From the NCBI GenBank assembly GCA_040394775.1, contig JBEBRN010000002.1, positions 17,549 to 81,548 on the forward strand: a stretch of DNA of 64,000 bases, in the 5' to 3' direction. Below are positions 24,300 to 33,969 of the stretch, piece after piece (position 1 is the first letter of the stretch; every line of letters starts with the position of its first letter). The notes under the pieces are model-generated. The model was not told where the DNA came from. It was given only the letters and a program-made list of their open reading frames with translations, and made no database searches. Source of the DNA: 40-80 sp040394775. Its GTDB lineage: Bacteria; Bacteroidota; Bacteroidia; Flavobacteriales_D; Crocinitomicaceae. A program made the translations under genes and the position numbers.

Positions 24300-25508
24300 A
24301 TGAAACAATTCCTACTATTATTTTTCTTATTCATTCATTTGTTAGGTTTTGGACAATTAGAATTTGATAAATCCAATCAGTTATTATGGGAAATTAGTGG
24401 AAAAAATTTAAAAAAGCCATCTTATGTTTTAGGTACAATACATCTCAATAGCCCTAAATTATTCAATTTTTCAGATTCTATTTACTATGCATTTTGTAAT
24501 ACGAGTGTGTTTTCTCCAGAAGTAGATATCCATGAGTTATACCGATTTTATAATGTTCAGCTGAATGCCAATTTACTAGTAGATGGTAATGGGAGAATTT
24601 ACTCCAAAAGTATTTTTTTAGATAAAAGTAATTACGGAACAAACAAGGGTAGACCACAATTTTTAGATGCCTATTTCTTTCAGGTAGCTGCTAATTCGGG
24701 AAAAATAGTCATTCCGTTAGAAACCATTGATGATCAAATTTCAGCGTATCAGTCTATTGTCTTTTCAGATTATCAGAGAAGTGCTTCTTTCTCCGAGGAT
24801 GATTTATTAAACGTCTATTTAACAGGAAATCTATTCAAACTACAGCGTCTTGTATATCAAGGGTATATGGGATCTAATGGTTATGAAGAAATGATAATTA
24901 ATCGGAATTTGAAAATGGCAAACACTATAGATTCCATTATGCGTACTACCTCCACTTTTGTTGCTGTTGGTGCAGGACACTTAGCAGGAAAGTATGGTGT
25001 TCTTAATAATTTACGTCAGAAAGGATATTCAATTCGTCCTATAGAGTCCACTTTTACAGAAGATTTCACAAAAGAGAAACGATTTTTTAAAGACCATCAA
25101 ACGTATATCTACAAAGATACATTACTGCATTTTACCGCTCGTTTTGGTATGAAGCCAATTATTGTAGTAGACAGTTGTAACATTCGTTTAGAGGCTAGAG
25201 ATCTAGGACAAGGAAATATCTACATTCTTGAAGTAGAAAAAATATCTGAAGAAAACGTTCAAGTTGATGCCTATTTAAAAGAAAATTTTTTTCAACCGAT
25301 TAATGCAATAATTGAAACCACCACATTAAATAATGATAAGATGTTCGAAGGTATCGTTTCAGTGGAAGATTATGGATTGTGCTGGAAGCGTATTGTTTTC
25401 CACGATGGTTATTTATATAAAATGACTTGTAGTGGTAGTTTACCTTTTCTGACCTCTAATCGTCCAAAAGATTTCTTTAACGGATTAATATTCCAATCCT
25501 ATAAATAA
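24300..25508 (+). CDS. TraB/GumN family protein with C-terminal extension
   Basis: This 402-residue protein has a signal peptide (MKQFLLLFFLFIHLLGFGQ) and a TraB/GumN (Tiki-like) domain over residues about 25-255. That domain opens with LLWEISGKNLKKPSYVLGTIH and closes with VAVGAGHLAGKYGVLNNLRQKGY; the two GxxH-type motifs are the proposed metal-binding sites of this putative protease family. About 140 further residues at the C terminus match nothing I recognise and are not usual for the family. It probably acts in the periplasm or at the surface. A strong terminator follows. Confidence 0.85.
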   Translation: MKQFLLLFFLFIHLLGFGQLEFDKSNQLLWEISGKNLKKPSYVLGTIHLNSPKLFNFSDSIYYAFCNTSVFSPEVDIHELYRFYNVQLNANLLVDGNGRIYSKSIFLDKSNYGTNKGRPQFLDAYFFQVAANSGKIVIPLETIDDQISAYQSIVFSDYQRSASFSEDDLLNVYLTGNLFKLQRLVYQGYMGSNGYEEMIINRNLKMANTIDSIMRTTSTFVAVGAGHLAGKYGVLNNLRQKGYSIRPIESTFTEDFTKEKRFFKDHQTYIYKDTLLHFTARFGMKPIIVVDSCNIRLEARDLGQGNIYILEVEKISEENVQVDAYLKENFFQPINAIIETTTLNNDKMFEGIVSVEDYGLCWKRIVFHDGYLYKMTCSGSLPFLTSNRPKDFFNGLIFQSYK

Positions 25509-25522
25509 CATTACAGTATACA

Positions 25523-25560
25523 AAAACGTCCCTAAATGAATTGTTGTTTAGGGACGTTTT
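25523..25560. terminator. Bidirectional terminator
   Basis: A perfect 14-bp stem (25523-25536 with 25547-25560, core CGTCCCTAAA) with a 10-base loop and A/T tails lies between the convergent TraB/GumN and RND genes. Confidence 0.85.
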
Positions 25561-25584
25561 ATTAGTAAGTTATTTTTTTAAATC

Positions 25585-28500
25585 TTATTTCTTCTGCTTT
25601 CTTTTTTGGAAAAATTCCTTGATGTTATGGAACATATAGTAAACGCTTGGAACTAGGAATATAGTTAATATCATTGAGGACGATAATCCTCCAATAATCA
25701 CCCAAGCCATACCATTTTTCACTTCCGCACCATCACCAGTTGCTATAGCGATTGGTAACATACCGAATACCATTGCTAACGTAGTCATCATAATGGGACG
25801 TAAACGTTCTTTTCCAGCTTCAATTAATGCATCGTATACTGTTTTGCCTTCCATAACTTGATGGTTAGCAAAATCGACAATCAAAATAGCGTTCTTGGCG
25901 ACCAGTCCGAGTAACATGATTAATCCAAGCATGGCAAAGATAGACAGTTGATTCATTGTCAGTGCTAATGCGAGGAACGCCCCTACAAATGATACTGGAA
26001 TAGAGAATAGTACGATAAATGGTGATGTGACACTTTCGTATAATGCTACCATGATAAAATAGATAAGAAGAATTCCTAATCCTAAAGACATCAACAAACT
26101 CTGCATCGATTCTTGCATATTCTCGGCTGCTCCAATGTATTTTATTTCAGTTCCTTTAGGGAATTTTGTTTCATTCACTTTCGCTTTGATGTCATTTACT
26201 ATGTCTCCTAAAGAACGATTGATTGTTGCTGCATTTATTTTCACAGAAGGCAAACGATCGGTTCTTTCTCTTACAGATTGACCATCCACTTCTTCAATAT
26301 TTGCGACGCTGTTCAATCGGACGATACTTCCCATTGAGTTTTGAATCGTTAAATTACGAATGTCATCAATAGAATACTTATCCGCTTTATCTAACATGAT
26401 ATTGATATCGTATTCTTCTCCTTGGTCTTTGAATCGCGTTTTGTCATTTCCTTGGAAAGCTAACTGAACAGCTCCACCTATTTCCGCTACACTTAAACCA
26501 TATAAAGAAGCTTTATCTCTATCAATCTCAATAGCAATATCTTTTTTAGGTGACTTAGTTGAGAAACGAACGAAATCTGTCCCTGGTACATCTTTAATGA
26601 TATCCAATAACATTTTCGAACCTTTCTTTACACTATCTTGTTCTGTCCCTTTTATGACAACTTGAATAGGAATATCATTCCCCATTAATCCAACAGGAGT
26701 TACGACGATTTTGATACCTGGATATTGTTCCAATGAATCGCGCATACGTTGCCCAAATTCATCCGTTGTATAATCTCTTTCTTTTTTATCGACAAGATTA
26801 ACGGTTATTTCTGCCAAGTTACTATTGGAAGCTGCATTTGATGATGCCTCTCCTTGTTGAGTTCCGACATTTGAGAAAACATTGACAACATCTTTATCCT
26901 TCAGCAACATTTTTTCAATACCACTTACTACTTGATTGGTTTGAGATAATGTATATTCAGGCGATAAATCGATTTGAAGTGTTAATTCACCTTTGTCGGC
27001 TGGTTGCATAAAAGTGGCACCAATTAAACCTTTCATTGGAATTAAAATTACCGTTGAAACGAATAATGTGGTGATGATAATTGCTAGGATTATTTTATGA
27101 TTTAAAGCCCATTTAAGTGTATGTACATATAATTCTTTTACTCCATCAATGACATCTTCAAACCAGATATTAATTCTTCCCCAAAGGGTGTCTTTGGTGT
27201 GGTGTTCTAATTTCCCCCATCGAGACGCTAACATTGGCGTTAAGGTGAATGCTACCATTAATGACATTAATGTGGAAACAACAATTACTAATGAGAATTC
27301 TCTTAGGATGTTACCAATTAATCCAGAACTTAAAGCAATCGGGATAAATACTACAACGTCCACTAAGGTTATTGAAAGCGCTGTAAATCCAATCTCATTT
27401 CGTCCATCGAGGGCCGCAATGCGTTTGTGTTTACCCATTTCCATATGCCGGTAAATGTTCTCTAATACCACAATACTATCGTCCACCAATACTCCTACTA
27501 CAAGAGATAATGCCATTAAGGTCATTAAGTTGAGTGAGAATCCCATTGCCCACATCATGATAAACGTTGGAATCATGGCTGAAGGAATGGCTACCAAAAC
27601 AAATAAGGATGAACGAATTGAATGAAGGAAGAACACCATTACAAGCGCAACGATGATAATGGCTAAAAATAAATCCTTCATTACACCATCTGCTGCAGCG
27701 AGTGTGTAGACAGATTGGTCAGATGCAATTTCGTAATTGAAATTAATATCCTTATATCGTAGTTTTACATCTTCTAGCTTTTTCTTAATACCTTGTGCTA
27801 CTAGTACGGTATTAGCATCAGTTTGTTTTAATACTTGAATACCAATTCCGGGTCTACCGTTAATACGGTTAATTGCCACTGCTTCGGCTTCACCATCTGT
27901 AATGGAGGCAATGTCTGATAAGAAGATTTTTGATCCATTTTGTCCTTGACGAATGATGAGGTTTTTAAGATCTTCTATGTTGTTTAACTTCGCATCTAAT
28001 CGGATTGAAAATCGACCTTCGTCACTTTGAATATTTCCCGCAGGAAAAGACATTCCACCTCTTGCAATTAGTTGTTGTACTTGAAGTGGGCTAATTTTAT
28101 AAGCAGAAAGCTTACTATTATCTAGCTTCACCTCAATTTCACGTTTTATTCCACCAATCAAGTTAATTTGTGCAACACCAGGAACGTTTGTCAGTAATGG
28201 TTTAACTTTTAAATCAATTAAGTCATACATTTCTGTAGAAGACAATTTAGACGTTGCTGTCAACCTTAAAATAGGTAAATCATCCAATGAGAACCGCGAA
28301 ACAATTGGTTCGTCGATATCTGCAGGAAGGATGGATAATATTTGTGAAATCTTTCTTTCTGCGTCTAGCTGTGCTTTTTCAGCGCTTGCATCTTGATTTA
28401 ACTCAACAAGTACTAATGAGATACTCTCTCTAGAGGAGGAGTTAATAGCTTTTAGACCTTCTAATGAAGATACCGCCTCTTCGATGTGTTTCGTTATACT

Positions 28501-28686
28501 ATTTTCTACCTCGTCCGAAGATGCTCCAGGATAGATGGTTTGCACCATTACAATAGGAATGTCGAATTTAGGTAATAAGTTATAATTAAGTGTCTTATAA
28601 CTCATGAAACCAAAAAGAATGAGGCAAACGAATATTACTGTAATCAGTAAAGGTCGTTTTATCGCTACTTCGGTAATTGAAGCCAT
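25585..28686 (-). CDS. RND efflux transporter permease (efflux operon 1)
   Basis: This 1033-residue inner-membrane pump is the proton-driven part of a tripartite multidrug efflux system of the AcrB/HAE1 type. It has the N-terminal IKRPLLITVIF helix, two large periplasmic loops with porter and docking domains, and the charged relay residues in TM4 (GVLVDDSIVVLENIYRH) and TM10 (GLVAKNAILIVDFANH). It ends in a basic tail. It starts two bases after its membrane fusion gene and is the last gene of the operon. Substrates cannot be read from sequence; it is a distant paralogue of the pump at 49899-53045. Confidence 0.94.
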   Translation of the reverse strand: MASITEVAIKRPLLITVIFVCLILFGFMSYKTLNYNLLPKFDIPIVMVQTIYPGASSDEVENSITKHIEEAVSSLEGLKAINSSSRESISLVLVELNQDASAEKAQLDAERKISQILSILPADIDEPIVSRFSLDDLPILRLTATSKLSSTEMYDLIDLKVKPLLTNVPGVAQINLIGGIKREIEVKLDNSKLSAYKISPLQVQQLIARGGMSFPAGNIQSDEGRFSIRLDAKLNNIEDLKNLIIRQGQNGSKIFLSDIASITDGEAEAVAINRINGRPGIGIQVLKQTDANTVLVAQGIKKKLEDVKLRYKDINFNYEIASDQSVYTLAAADGVMKDLFLAIIIVALVMVFFLHSIRSSLFVLVAIPSAMIPTFIMMWAMGFSLNLMTLMALSLVVGVLVDDSIVVLENIYRHMEMGKHKRIAALDGRNEIGFTALSITLVDVVVFIPIALSSGLIGNILREFSLVIVVSTLMSLMVAFTLTPMLASRWGKLEHHTKDTLWGRINIWFEDVIDGVKELYVHTLKWALNHKIILAIIITTLFVSTVILIPMKGLIGATFMQPADKGELTLQIDLSPEYTLSQTNQVVSGIEKMLLKDKDVVNVFSNVGTQQGEASSNAASNSNLAEITVNLVDKKERDYTTDEFGQRMRDSLEQYPGIKIVVTPVGLMGNDIPIQVVIKGTEQDSVKKGSKMLLDIIKDVPGTDFVRFSTKSPKKDIAIEIDRDKASLYGLSVAEIGGAVQLAFQGNDKTRFKDQGEEYDINIMLDKADKYSIDDIRNLTIQNSMGSIVRLNSVANIEEVDGQSVRERTDRLPSVKINAATINRSLGDIVNDIKAKVNETKFPKGTEIKYIGAAENMQESMQSLLMSLGLGILLIYFIMVALYESVTSPFIVLFSIPVSFVGAFLALALTMNQLSIFAMLGLIMLLGLVAKNAILIVDFANHQVMEGKTVYDALIEAGKERLRPIMMTTLAMVFGMLPIAIATGDGAEVKNGMAWVIIGGLSSSMILTIFLVPSVYYMFHNIKEFFQKRKQKK

Positions 28687-28688
28687 AT

Positions 28689-29756
28689 TTATTTTGTGTC
28701 TTTAGATTGAATTAAACTATTGTCTGTGATATTAATTTGACCGTCTATAACGACTCTTTCGCCTTCTTTTAGACCATCAACAACTTCTATATACTCGCCA
28801 TTTTCACGACCAACTTTGATCGTTCTTCTCTCGGCTTTGTCACCATTTAGAACATATACATAGGCGTTTTTAATACCTTCAACTAATGCTTTCTTAGGAA
28901 TCTGTAGTGCGATGTCTGTTGCATTTGTTTCGAAGTATACATTGACATATGTTCCTGCTCTTAATTCCTTGTTTTCTTTCACATTTACTTGAATTTCAAT
29001 CTTATAATTGAAGTTCTCGTCAGCACTTGGAGCTACATAAGTAACTTTTCCACTAAATGTTTTATCAGTAATAACACTTGCTTTAATATTTACTTTCTCT
29101 CCCAATTTAATAAAACGCACCTCACTTTCATTGACTGATACAAATATTTTCAATGTATTTACATCAACAACCGTTGCGATTGGGGTTCCTGCACCGATAA
29201 ATTCCCCTGAAATATTTCTTTTATCAACGATTGTTCCTGTCAATGGTGATTTTATGTAGGAATCACTAATTTGTTGTTTTAGTTGTTCCATTTCCAATTT
29301 GCGAGAATCATAGGCAAATTTAGAGTCTAAATATTGTGACTCTGCTAATGCACTTCCTTCAAACAACTCCTTATTGCGTTTTAAATCTCTTTCAAATTTA
29401 CTAACTGCTAACTCTAAGTTCTTAAGTTGAATGTCATACGTTTTTGTATCCACTTTCCCTATCGATTGCCCTTTCGTTACTTTAGAGCCAAGTTCTATGT
29501 TGAAATTTTCTAACCTTCCTGGCATAGTTGAAGCGATTCCTGCTTTCTCATTTGGTTCTACGATAGACGGACGAACAATTACAGAACTCATTTCCATTGA
29601 CTTTGCTGTTGCTAAGTTAACAGCAACTGGAATGTGAGAACGATCTATCACCTCTTTTCCTTTGTCCAGCTCTTTCTTATTAGAAACTAATTTGACAATT
29701 GCAAAGACAGCGAATGCTCCTAATATGACGATTGCGATAATACCTTTCTTTTTCAT
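28689..29756 (-). CDS. RND efflux periplasmic adaptor (membrane fusion protein, operon 1)
   Basis: This 355-residue adaptor has one N-terminal membrane anchor (IAIVILGAFAVFAIVKLV). The usual HlyD/AcrA order follows: a barrel-sandwich half (IELGSKVTKGQSIGKVD), a helical hairpin around residues 105-170, the second half (YIKSPLTGTIVDKRNISG), a beta-barrel and a membrane-proximal domain ending GLKEGERVVIDGQINI. It links the RND pump to the outer-membrane channel. Its ATG overlaps the stop of the TolC gene by one base, and the pump gene follows after two bases. Confidence 0.93.
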   Translation of the reverse strand: MKKKGIIAIVILGAFAVFAIVKLVSNKKELDKGKEVIDRSHIPVAVNLATAKSMEMSSVIVRPSIVEPNEKAGIASTMPGRLENFNIELGSKVTKGQSIGKVDTKTYDIQLKNLELAVSKFERDLKRNKELFEGSALAESQYLDSKFAYDSRKLEMEQLKQQISDSYIKSPLTGTIVDKRNISGEFIGAGTPIATVVDVNTLKIFVSVNESEVRFIKLGEKVNIKASVITDKTFSGKVTYVAPSADENFNYKIEIQVNVKENKELRAGTYVNVYFETNATDIALQIPKKALVEGIKNAYVYVLNGDKAERRTIKVGRENGEYIEVVDGLKEGERVVIDGQINITDNSLIQSKDTK

Positions 29757-31090
29757 TACTTACTTAGATTTAAATAGTTGGATAAATTACCCTTTGATTT
29801 TTCGAAATTTAAACGAGATGACAAGAAGTTAATTGTTGATGTCATATAATTATTTTGTGCTTCTTTATACGCGAAGTCGGCATTTAGAAAATCAGATAAA
29901 GAGGATGCTCCCATTTGGTAGGATAGAGAAGTTACATCATATACATCTTTTGCTAATTCTAAATTTTCTTTATTATTTTGAAAACTTGTAAATGCTTCTT
30001 GTAATTTGGTTCGTGAGTTAAGGTATTCTACCTTGTAACTTTCACTCATTATTTTATTTTGGGTCTCTAGATTAAGTGTCTGAATGCGTTGCTTATTATA
30101 GGCAATATTTGATTTTAATCCATTAAAAATAGGGACGGTTAATTTTAGTCCAATAGAGGCAAAGTCATAGAATTCTTTAAATGAATCTTTAAAGTTATCA
30201 GCATAACTATTAGCGCCATATCGAGCATATCCACTTATTGTAGGTAGAAATGAATACCTCATTACCTTTGTGTTCAGATTCTGTAATTTTAATGTTTGTT
30301 CATTAATTTTGTAATCCAATCGATTGGTTATATCAATTTGTGCATCTGTAGGTAATTTGATGTTTTCAACTATTTGTTGTTGCTCATCTATTTTTAATTC
30401 ATTGTCTAATGGCATTCCCATTACCACTTTTAAATTATTGATAGCAACTTCTTTGGATGATTTAATTAAGCTTAATTGAGAAAGGATATTATTATAGGCC
30501 ACTTTTACACGATTATAATCCACTTGTTTTATAACTCCTTTCTCCAGTTGTAATTTTAATATTTTCTCCAATTCAGCATATTTACTCTCATTTTCTTCTA
30601 AAAGTTTAATTTGCTGATTAACAATTAATACTTGGTAGTAGGTCAATGATAGATTATAAATAAAGTCTTCAACTATTTTATCAGAGTTGAGTTGGTATAA
30701 TACTCTCATGTCTTTGATTCCATGAATTCCAATGATTATCGTTTGGTCATATATTTTTTGTTCCAACTGAACGACTGCATTATTAGCATGAGCAGACCCC
30801 ATTTTCATTCGTATTTCAGTTGGAGAAAAAGATCCAGCTGGAATAACCGTAACCGGTAATTTAGCGTTGTAATCCAAGCCTGCACTTCCATTTATATGAG
30901 GTAGATAAGGGCTATAAACATCTTGTTTGTCGTATTTGAACATTTTCATTTCATTTTCAGAAATGGTCATGTATGGAGAGTTCTCCAAACCGTAATTCAA
31001 ACAGTCGCTCAGGCTTAATTCAGTTGTTTGTGCTTTTGCTAGTCCAACTAATGAAAAAGCTAAGAGTGTTAAACTATACTTTAATTTCAT
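29756..31090 (-). CDS. TolC-family outer membrane efflux protein (operon 1)
   Basis: This 444-residue protein forms the outer-membrane exit duct of the efflux system. It has a signal peptide (MKLKYSLTLLAFSLVGLAKAQ) and the duplicated OEP helices of TolC: an LSLSDCLNYGLENSPYM start, heptad-rich helices, and a second half closing with YQMGASSLSDFLNADFAYKEAQNNY. I take ATG 31090, which overlaps the TGA of the regulator gene (ATGA), over an extended start nine codons upstream that adds charged residues before the signal peptide. Confidence 0.92.
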   Translation of the reverse strand: MKLKYSLTLLAFSLVGLAKAQTTELSLSDCLNYGLENSPYMTISENEMKMFKYDKQDVYSPYLPHINGSAGLDYNAKLPVTVIPAGSFSPTEIRMKMGSAHANNAVVQLEQKIYDQTIIIGIHGIKDMRVLYQLNSDKIVEDFIYNLSLTYYQVLIVNQQIKLLEENESKYAELEKILKLQLEKGVIKQVDYNRVKVAYNNILSQLSLIKSSKEVAINNLKVVMGMPLDNELKIDEQQQIVENIKLPTDAQIDITNRLDYKINEQTLKLQNLNTKVMRYSFLPTISGYARYGANSYADNFKDSFKEFYDFASIGLKLTVPIFNGLKSNIAYNKQRIQTLNLETQNKIMSESYKVEYLNSRTKLQEAFTSFQNNKENLELAKDVYDVTSLSYQMGASSLSDFLNADFAYKEAQNNYMTSTINFLSSRLNFEKSKGNLSNYLNLSK

Positions 31091-31581
31091 ATATTTTCTA
31101 ATCTTTTTGTTTCCCATTTTTGATATATTTTAGGAATTTCTTCTAAAAAGTATGTTATAAAGCTATACAAATCTTCGATAGAAGAATTAAATTCAGTTGT
31201 ATTATCGGTACGTATTTCTTTGATTTCATTTAATAGAGCACAAAATTTACTAAGACTTTGGAATTGACTTCCAAAACTCTCTTTCCATGATGCGACATTT
31301 GATTTAAAATAGCGTTTTCTATCACCTGTTCTTGTAATAAAACCAATTCGTTCAGCGATAAGAAGTTGATTAATACCATTACTTGTGGCACTTTTACTAA
31401 GATTTAGTGTTTCTCTAATTTCATCAAATGTCAGTTCAGTCTTATCAGAAATCATAAGCAATGCCGTTATACTAGCCGCAGCTGGCTGTATACCTTGCCC
31501 ACATCCAAAATTACTTAACCGTTCGAGTAACTCGAATTGTTTTTCAGAAAGTGGGACAGCATGACTTTTACTTTTTTCCAT
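31087..31581 (-). CDS. GbsR/MarR-type transcriptional regulator of efflux operon 1
   Basis: This 164-residue protein has a winged helix-turn-helix over residues about 30-95 (ALLMISDKTELTFDEI, NLSKSATSNGINQL, GDRKRYF), the pattern of the GbsR branch of MarR-like regulators. The C-terminal half is helical and may form the dimer and ligand site. It is the first gene of the efflux operon and its stop overlaps the tolC start, so it probably represses its own operon until a substrate binds. A palindrome at 31609-31630 upstream of its -7 box is a likely operator. Confidence 0.85.
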   Translation of the reverse strand: MEKSKSHAVPLSEKQFELLERLSNFGCGQGIQPAAASITALLMISDKTELTFDEIRETLNLSKSATSNGINQLLIAERIGFITRTGDRKRYFKSNVASWKESFGSQFQSLSKFCALLNEIKEIRTDNTTEFNSSIEDLYSFITYFLEEIPKIYQKWETKRLENI

Positions 31582-31585
31582 GGCG

Positions 31586-31593
31586 CAAAGATA
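31586..31593 (-). promoter_or_regulatory. Candidate -7 box of efflux operon 1 (leaderless geometry)
   Basis: On the minus strand TATCTTTG is followed by just four bases (CGCC) and the ATG of the regulator. The inferred start at 31582 leaves a one-base leader. Confidence 0.5.
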
Positions 31594-31608
31594 CTATTTT
31601 TTTCTACT

Positions 31609-31630
31609 TGGTTCTTTTGATTATGAACTA
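31609..31630. promoter_or_regulatory. Candidate operator for the GbsR/MarR-type regulator
   Basis: An imperfect palindrome: TGGTTC (31609-31614) and GAACTA (31625-31630) pair at five of six positions around a 10-base spacer. A wider TTGGTT/AACCAA pair overlaps it. It sits 16-37 bases upstream of the -7 box, where it could block RNA polymerase. Confidence 0.4.
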
Positions 31631-31692
31631 AAAAAACCAAAAAATAACAATTCTGCTAAAAGCGGCTATTTTAACGTTTTTTGATAAAAATA

Positions 31693-31724
31693 AAAATGGC
31701 TATCTGTTTACAGATAGCCATTTT
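31693..31724. terminator. Terminator of the OmpA-family gene
   Basis: A perfect 14-bp stem (31693-31706 with 31711-31724, core TGGCTATCTG) with a TTTA loop and A/T tails. It lies downstream of the OmpA-family gene and isolates efflux operon 1 from it. Confidence 0.88.
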
Positions 31725-31745
31725 AGTATTTTAATATTACTCCTA

Positions 31746-33833
31746 TTATCTAGGTAGAGGAGTAGTGTATTTTAAGTAATTTGGATTTGCAGGAGGTGCT
31801 GTGTTTGGATCAAATTCCATTGACAATACCCTTGCATCTGTACGACGGTTTAACTGGTGTAAACGTTCGAACTCTTTCTTGTCTTTAGTTTTAAATTGAT
31901 TGATATAAGCTTCTGTTAATCGAACCTCTTTACCATCCACAATAATTGTTTGTGGAATATCTTCACCTCTACCAATCGGAACGATACGTCTTGGGTCAAT
32001 TCCTTTTTTCTCTACTAAGTACTTGTAACAAGCTTTAGCACGGTTATCAGCTAGTACACGGTTATGATTTGCAGAACCACGGCTATCTGTATGAGAATTT
32101 AATTCTAAGACCATTCCTGGGTACTCATTTAATAATTCTAACACATAATCCAATGAGTCTTGAGAATTGATTGTTGTATCTACTAACAAATCCCATTTGT
32201 CTAAAGGATAACGTACTTCAGGTAAAGTAAATGTTTTTTCAGGAACCAATTCTAATTCAATGAAGAAGTTCTGGTCTTGCTCTAAACCTACAGTAGTTAT
32301 ACTAGATGTCTTATTGTTTTCTTTGTATCCTTTAATAGTACCAATAGCTATTGTATAAGATTGTTCTTCATTAACGAATCTAGTACCATCTGCTTTTTTA
32401 TCCCAGAAAACCTTTCCTTGTGCGTTGGTTGTTCCATTGAATTTCTTTCCGTCTGCCATTGTAACAGTTACAGGAACTCCAGCAATACGCTTTGTTTTTG
32501 TTTTATCCCCTACTTCACCAACTACAACTGTTAAGTCATAGATGAATGGAGGCAATTCGTACTTCCAGATATCACCTTTATATTCAGAAACATTTCCTTT
32601 TCTTTCAGAAGTGAAATATCCTGTTCTTTTATCATATTCAATCAAAGCGTAATCATTCCACTTTGTATTGATAGGCATACCGTAGTTTACTGGGTTCTCC
32701 CAGCTCATGTCACCTACTTTCTTTGCTTTGAATATATCCAAACCACCATGTCCAGGTAGTCCATTAGACGCGTAGATTAAATCACCATCTAAAGAGAATG
32801 TAGGGAATAACTCATCTGCTTCTGTATTAATACCAGGACCTAAGTTAACTGGTGCAGACCAAGCGTCAGCTCTTTTATCATAAGTTGTATACCATAAGTC
32901 TCTTCCTCCAAATCCACCAGGGATATCAGAAGCAAAGATTAATAATTTACCATCATCAGAAGCACATGGATGTCCTACTGAAAGTGAGTCTGCTGTTTTA
33001 AGAATTAACTTAGTTGGAGCACCCCATGTTTTTCCTTTTAGTTCAGAGACCCAAATGTCACATCCTAAATTTTGCTTTTTCACACCAGGACAACGTGTAA
33101 AGAACATTGTTTTTCCTCTGTTTGCATAAGAAACAGTTCCTTCGTTGTCTTCTGTATTAATTCCTTCACCTTCAATTGGAACTGGTTTAGTCCAGTTTCC
33201 TTTTTTATCTAGCTCAGCTACCCATAAGTCAAAATAGGGCTCACATGTTCTTGGATCAGTTTCTTTAAATTCCGATTTTGTTTGAGAAAATGTCATTTGA
33301 ATTTGCTTTCTATCTCCAAACATTGGTGCCATTTCCCAACCAGAACTATTAATTTTAGCTTGATTTGTAACGGTATATCTTGAAGTTTTAGACAAAGCTC
33401 TTTGCTTTATAGTAGCTAAACCATTTTCTGCACGAGCATCTCCAGGAGAAATATTTAAGTATTCTTCGAAGTTCTTTTTTGCTTTTACATCATCTCCCAT
33501 TATAAGGTACATATCACCATTATATAAGAAGACTTCTGGACTCACTTTCTGATACTTTAATATAATTGCTTTTTCGTACCATTCTGAGGCTTCTTTTGGA
33601 TTTTCTGTCATTCTATAACATTCACCCGTTTTGAAAGCCATTTCTCCCTTTTGCTTCAGTGCCCCAGCTGATTTGCGGACAATTTTACTGTAAGCTGTTG
33701 CACATTTGGGAGCTCCATCACAGAATTCTTGATTTCTGAATGCTTTTCTAGCTAACTCTATGTGATTTCTTTGAGCGAAAGTCACAGATACAGCACCAAA
33801 AACAACAATTGTTGCTAATGCTTTTATATTCAT
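31746..33833 (-). CDS. OmpA-family envelope protein with TPR and PD40 repeats (PorE-like)
   Basis: This 695-residue protein has a signal peptide (MNIKALATIVVFGAVSVTFAQ), TPR-like helices (about 20-140), a PD40/WD40-like beta-propeller (about 160-430, with DDGKLLIFASDIPGGFGGRDLW), a carboxypeptidase-regulatory-like domain (about 435-540) and an OmpA C-terminal domain binding peptidoglycan (LELNSHTDSRGS, RVLADNRAKA). This order equals PorE of the T9SS and several Bacteroidota homologues, although PorE is usually a lipoprotein and no lipobox Cys is seen here. An in-frame ATG seven codons upstream (33854) is possible. A strong terminator follows. Confidence 0.82.
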   Translation of the reverse strand: MNIKALATIVVFGAVSVTFAQRNHIELARKAFRNQEFCDGAPKCATAYSKIVRKSAGALKQKGEMAFKTGECYRMTENPKEASEWYEKAIILKYQKVSPEVFLYNGDMYLIMGDDVKAKKNFEEYLNISPGDARAENGLATIKQRALSKTSRYTVTNQAKINSSGWEMAPMFGDRKQIQMTFSQTKSEFKETDPRTCEPYFDLWVAELDKKGNWTKPVPIEGEGINTEDNEGTVSYANRGKTMFFTRCPGVKKQNLGCDIWVSELKGKTWGAPTKLILKTADSLSVGHPCASDDGKLLIFASDIPGGFGGRDLWYTTYDKRADAWSAPVNLGPGINTEADELFPTFSLDGDLIYASNGLPGHGGLDIFKAKKVGDMSWENPVNYGMPINTKWNDYALIEYDKRTGYFTSERKGNVSEYKGDIWKYELPPFIYDLTVVVGEVGDKTKTKRIAGVPVTVTMADGKKFNGTTNAQGKVFWDKKADGTRFVNEEQSYTIAIGTIKGYKENNKTSSITTVGLEQDQNFFIELELVPEKTFTLPEVRYPLDKWDLLVDTTINSQDSLDYVLELLNEYPGMVLELNSHTDSRGSANHNRVLADNRAKACYKYLVEKKGIDPRRIVPIGRGEDIPQTIIVDGKEVRLTEAYINQFKTKDKKEFERLHQLNRRTDARVLSMEFDPNTAPPANPNYLKYTTPLPR

Positions 33834-33969
33834 AGTAACGTATTTTTTTATCATACAATCAGTAAGTAATTTGTTATAACCAACTTAGAAAACGGCTCTA
33901 ATGTAATAATTTTTTTTTAAATAACAGTTTTTCCTTATTTTTTTACGGTATATAAATGAATAAGTTATC

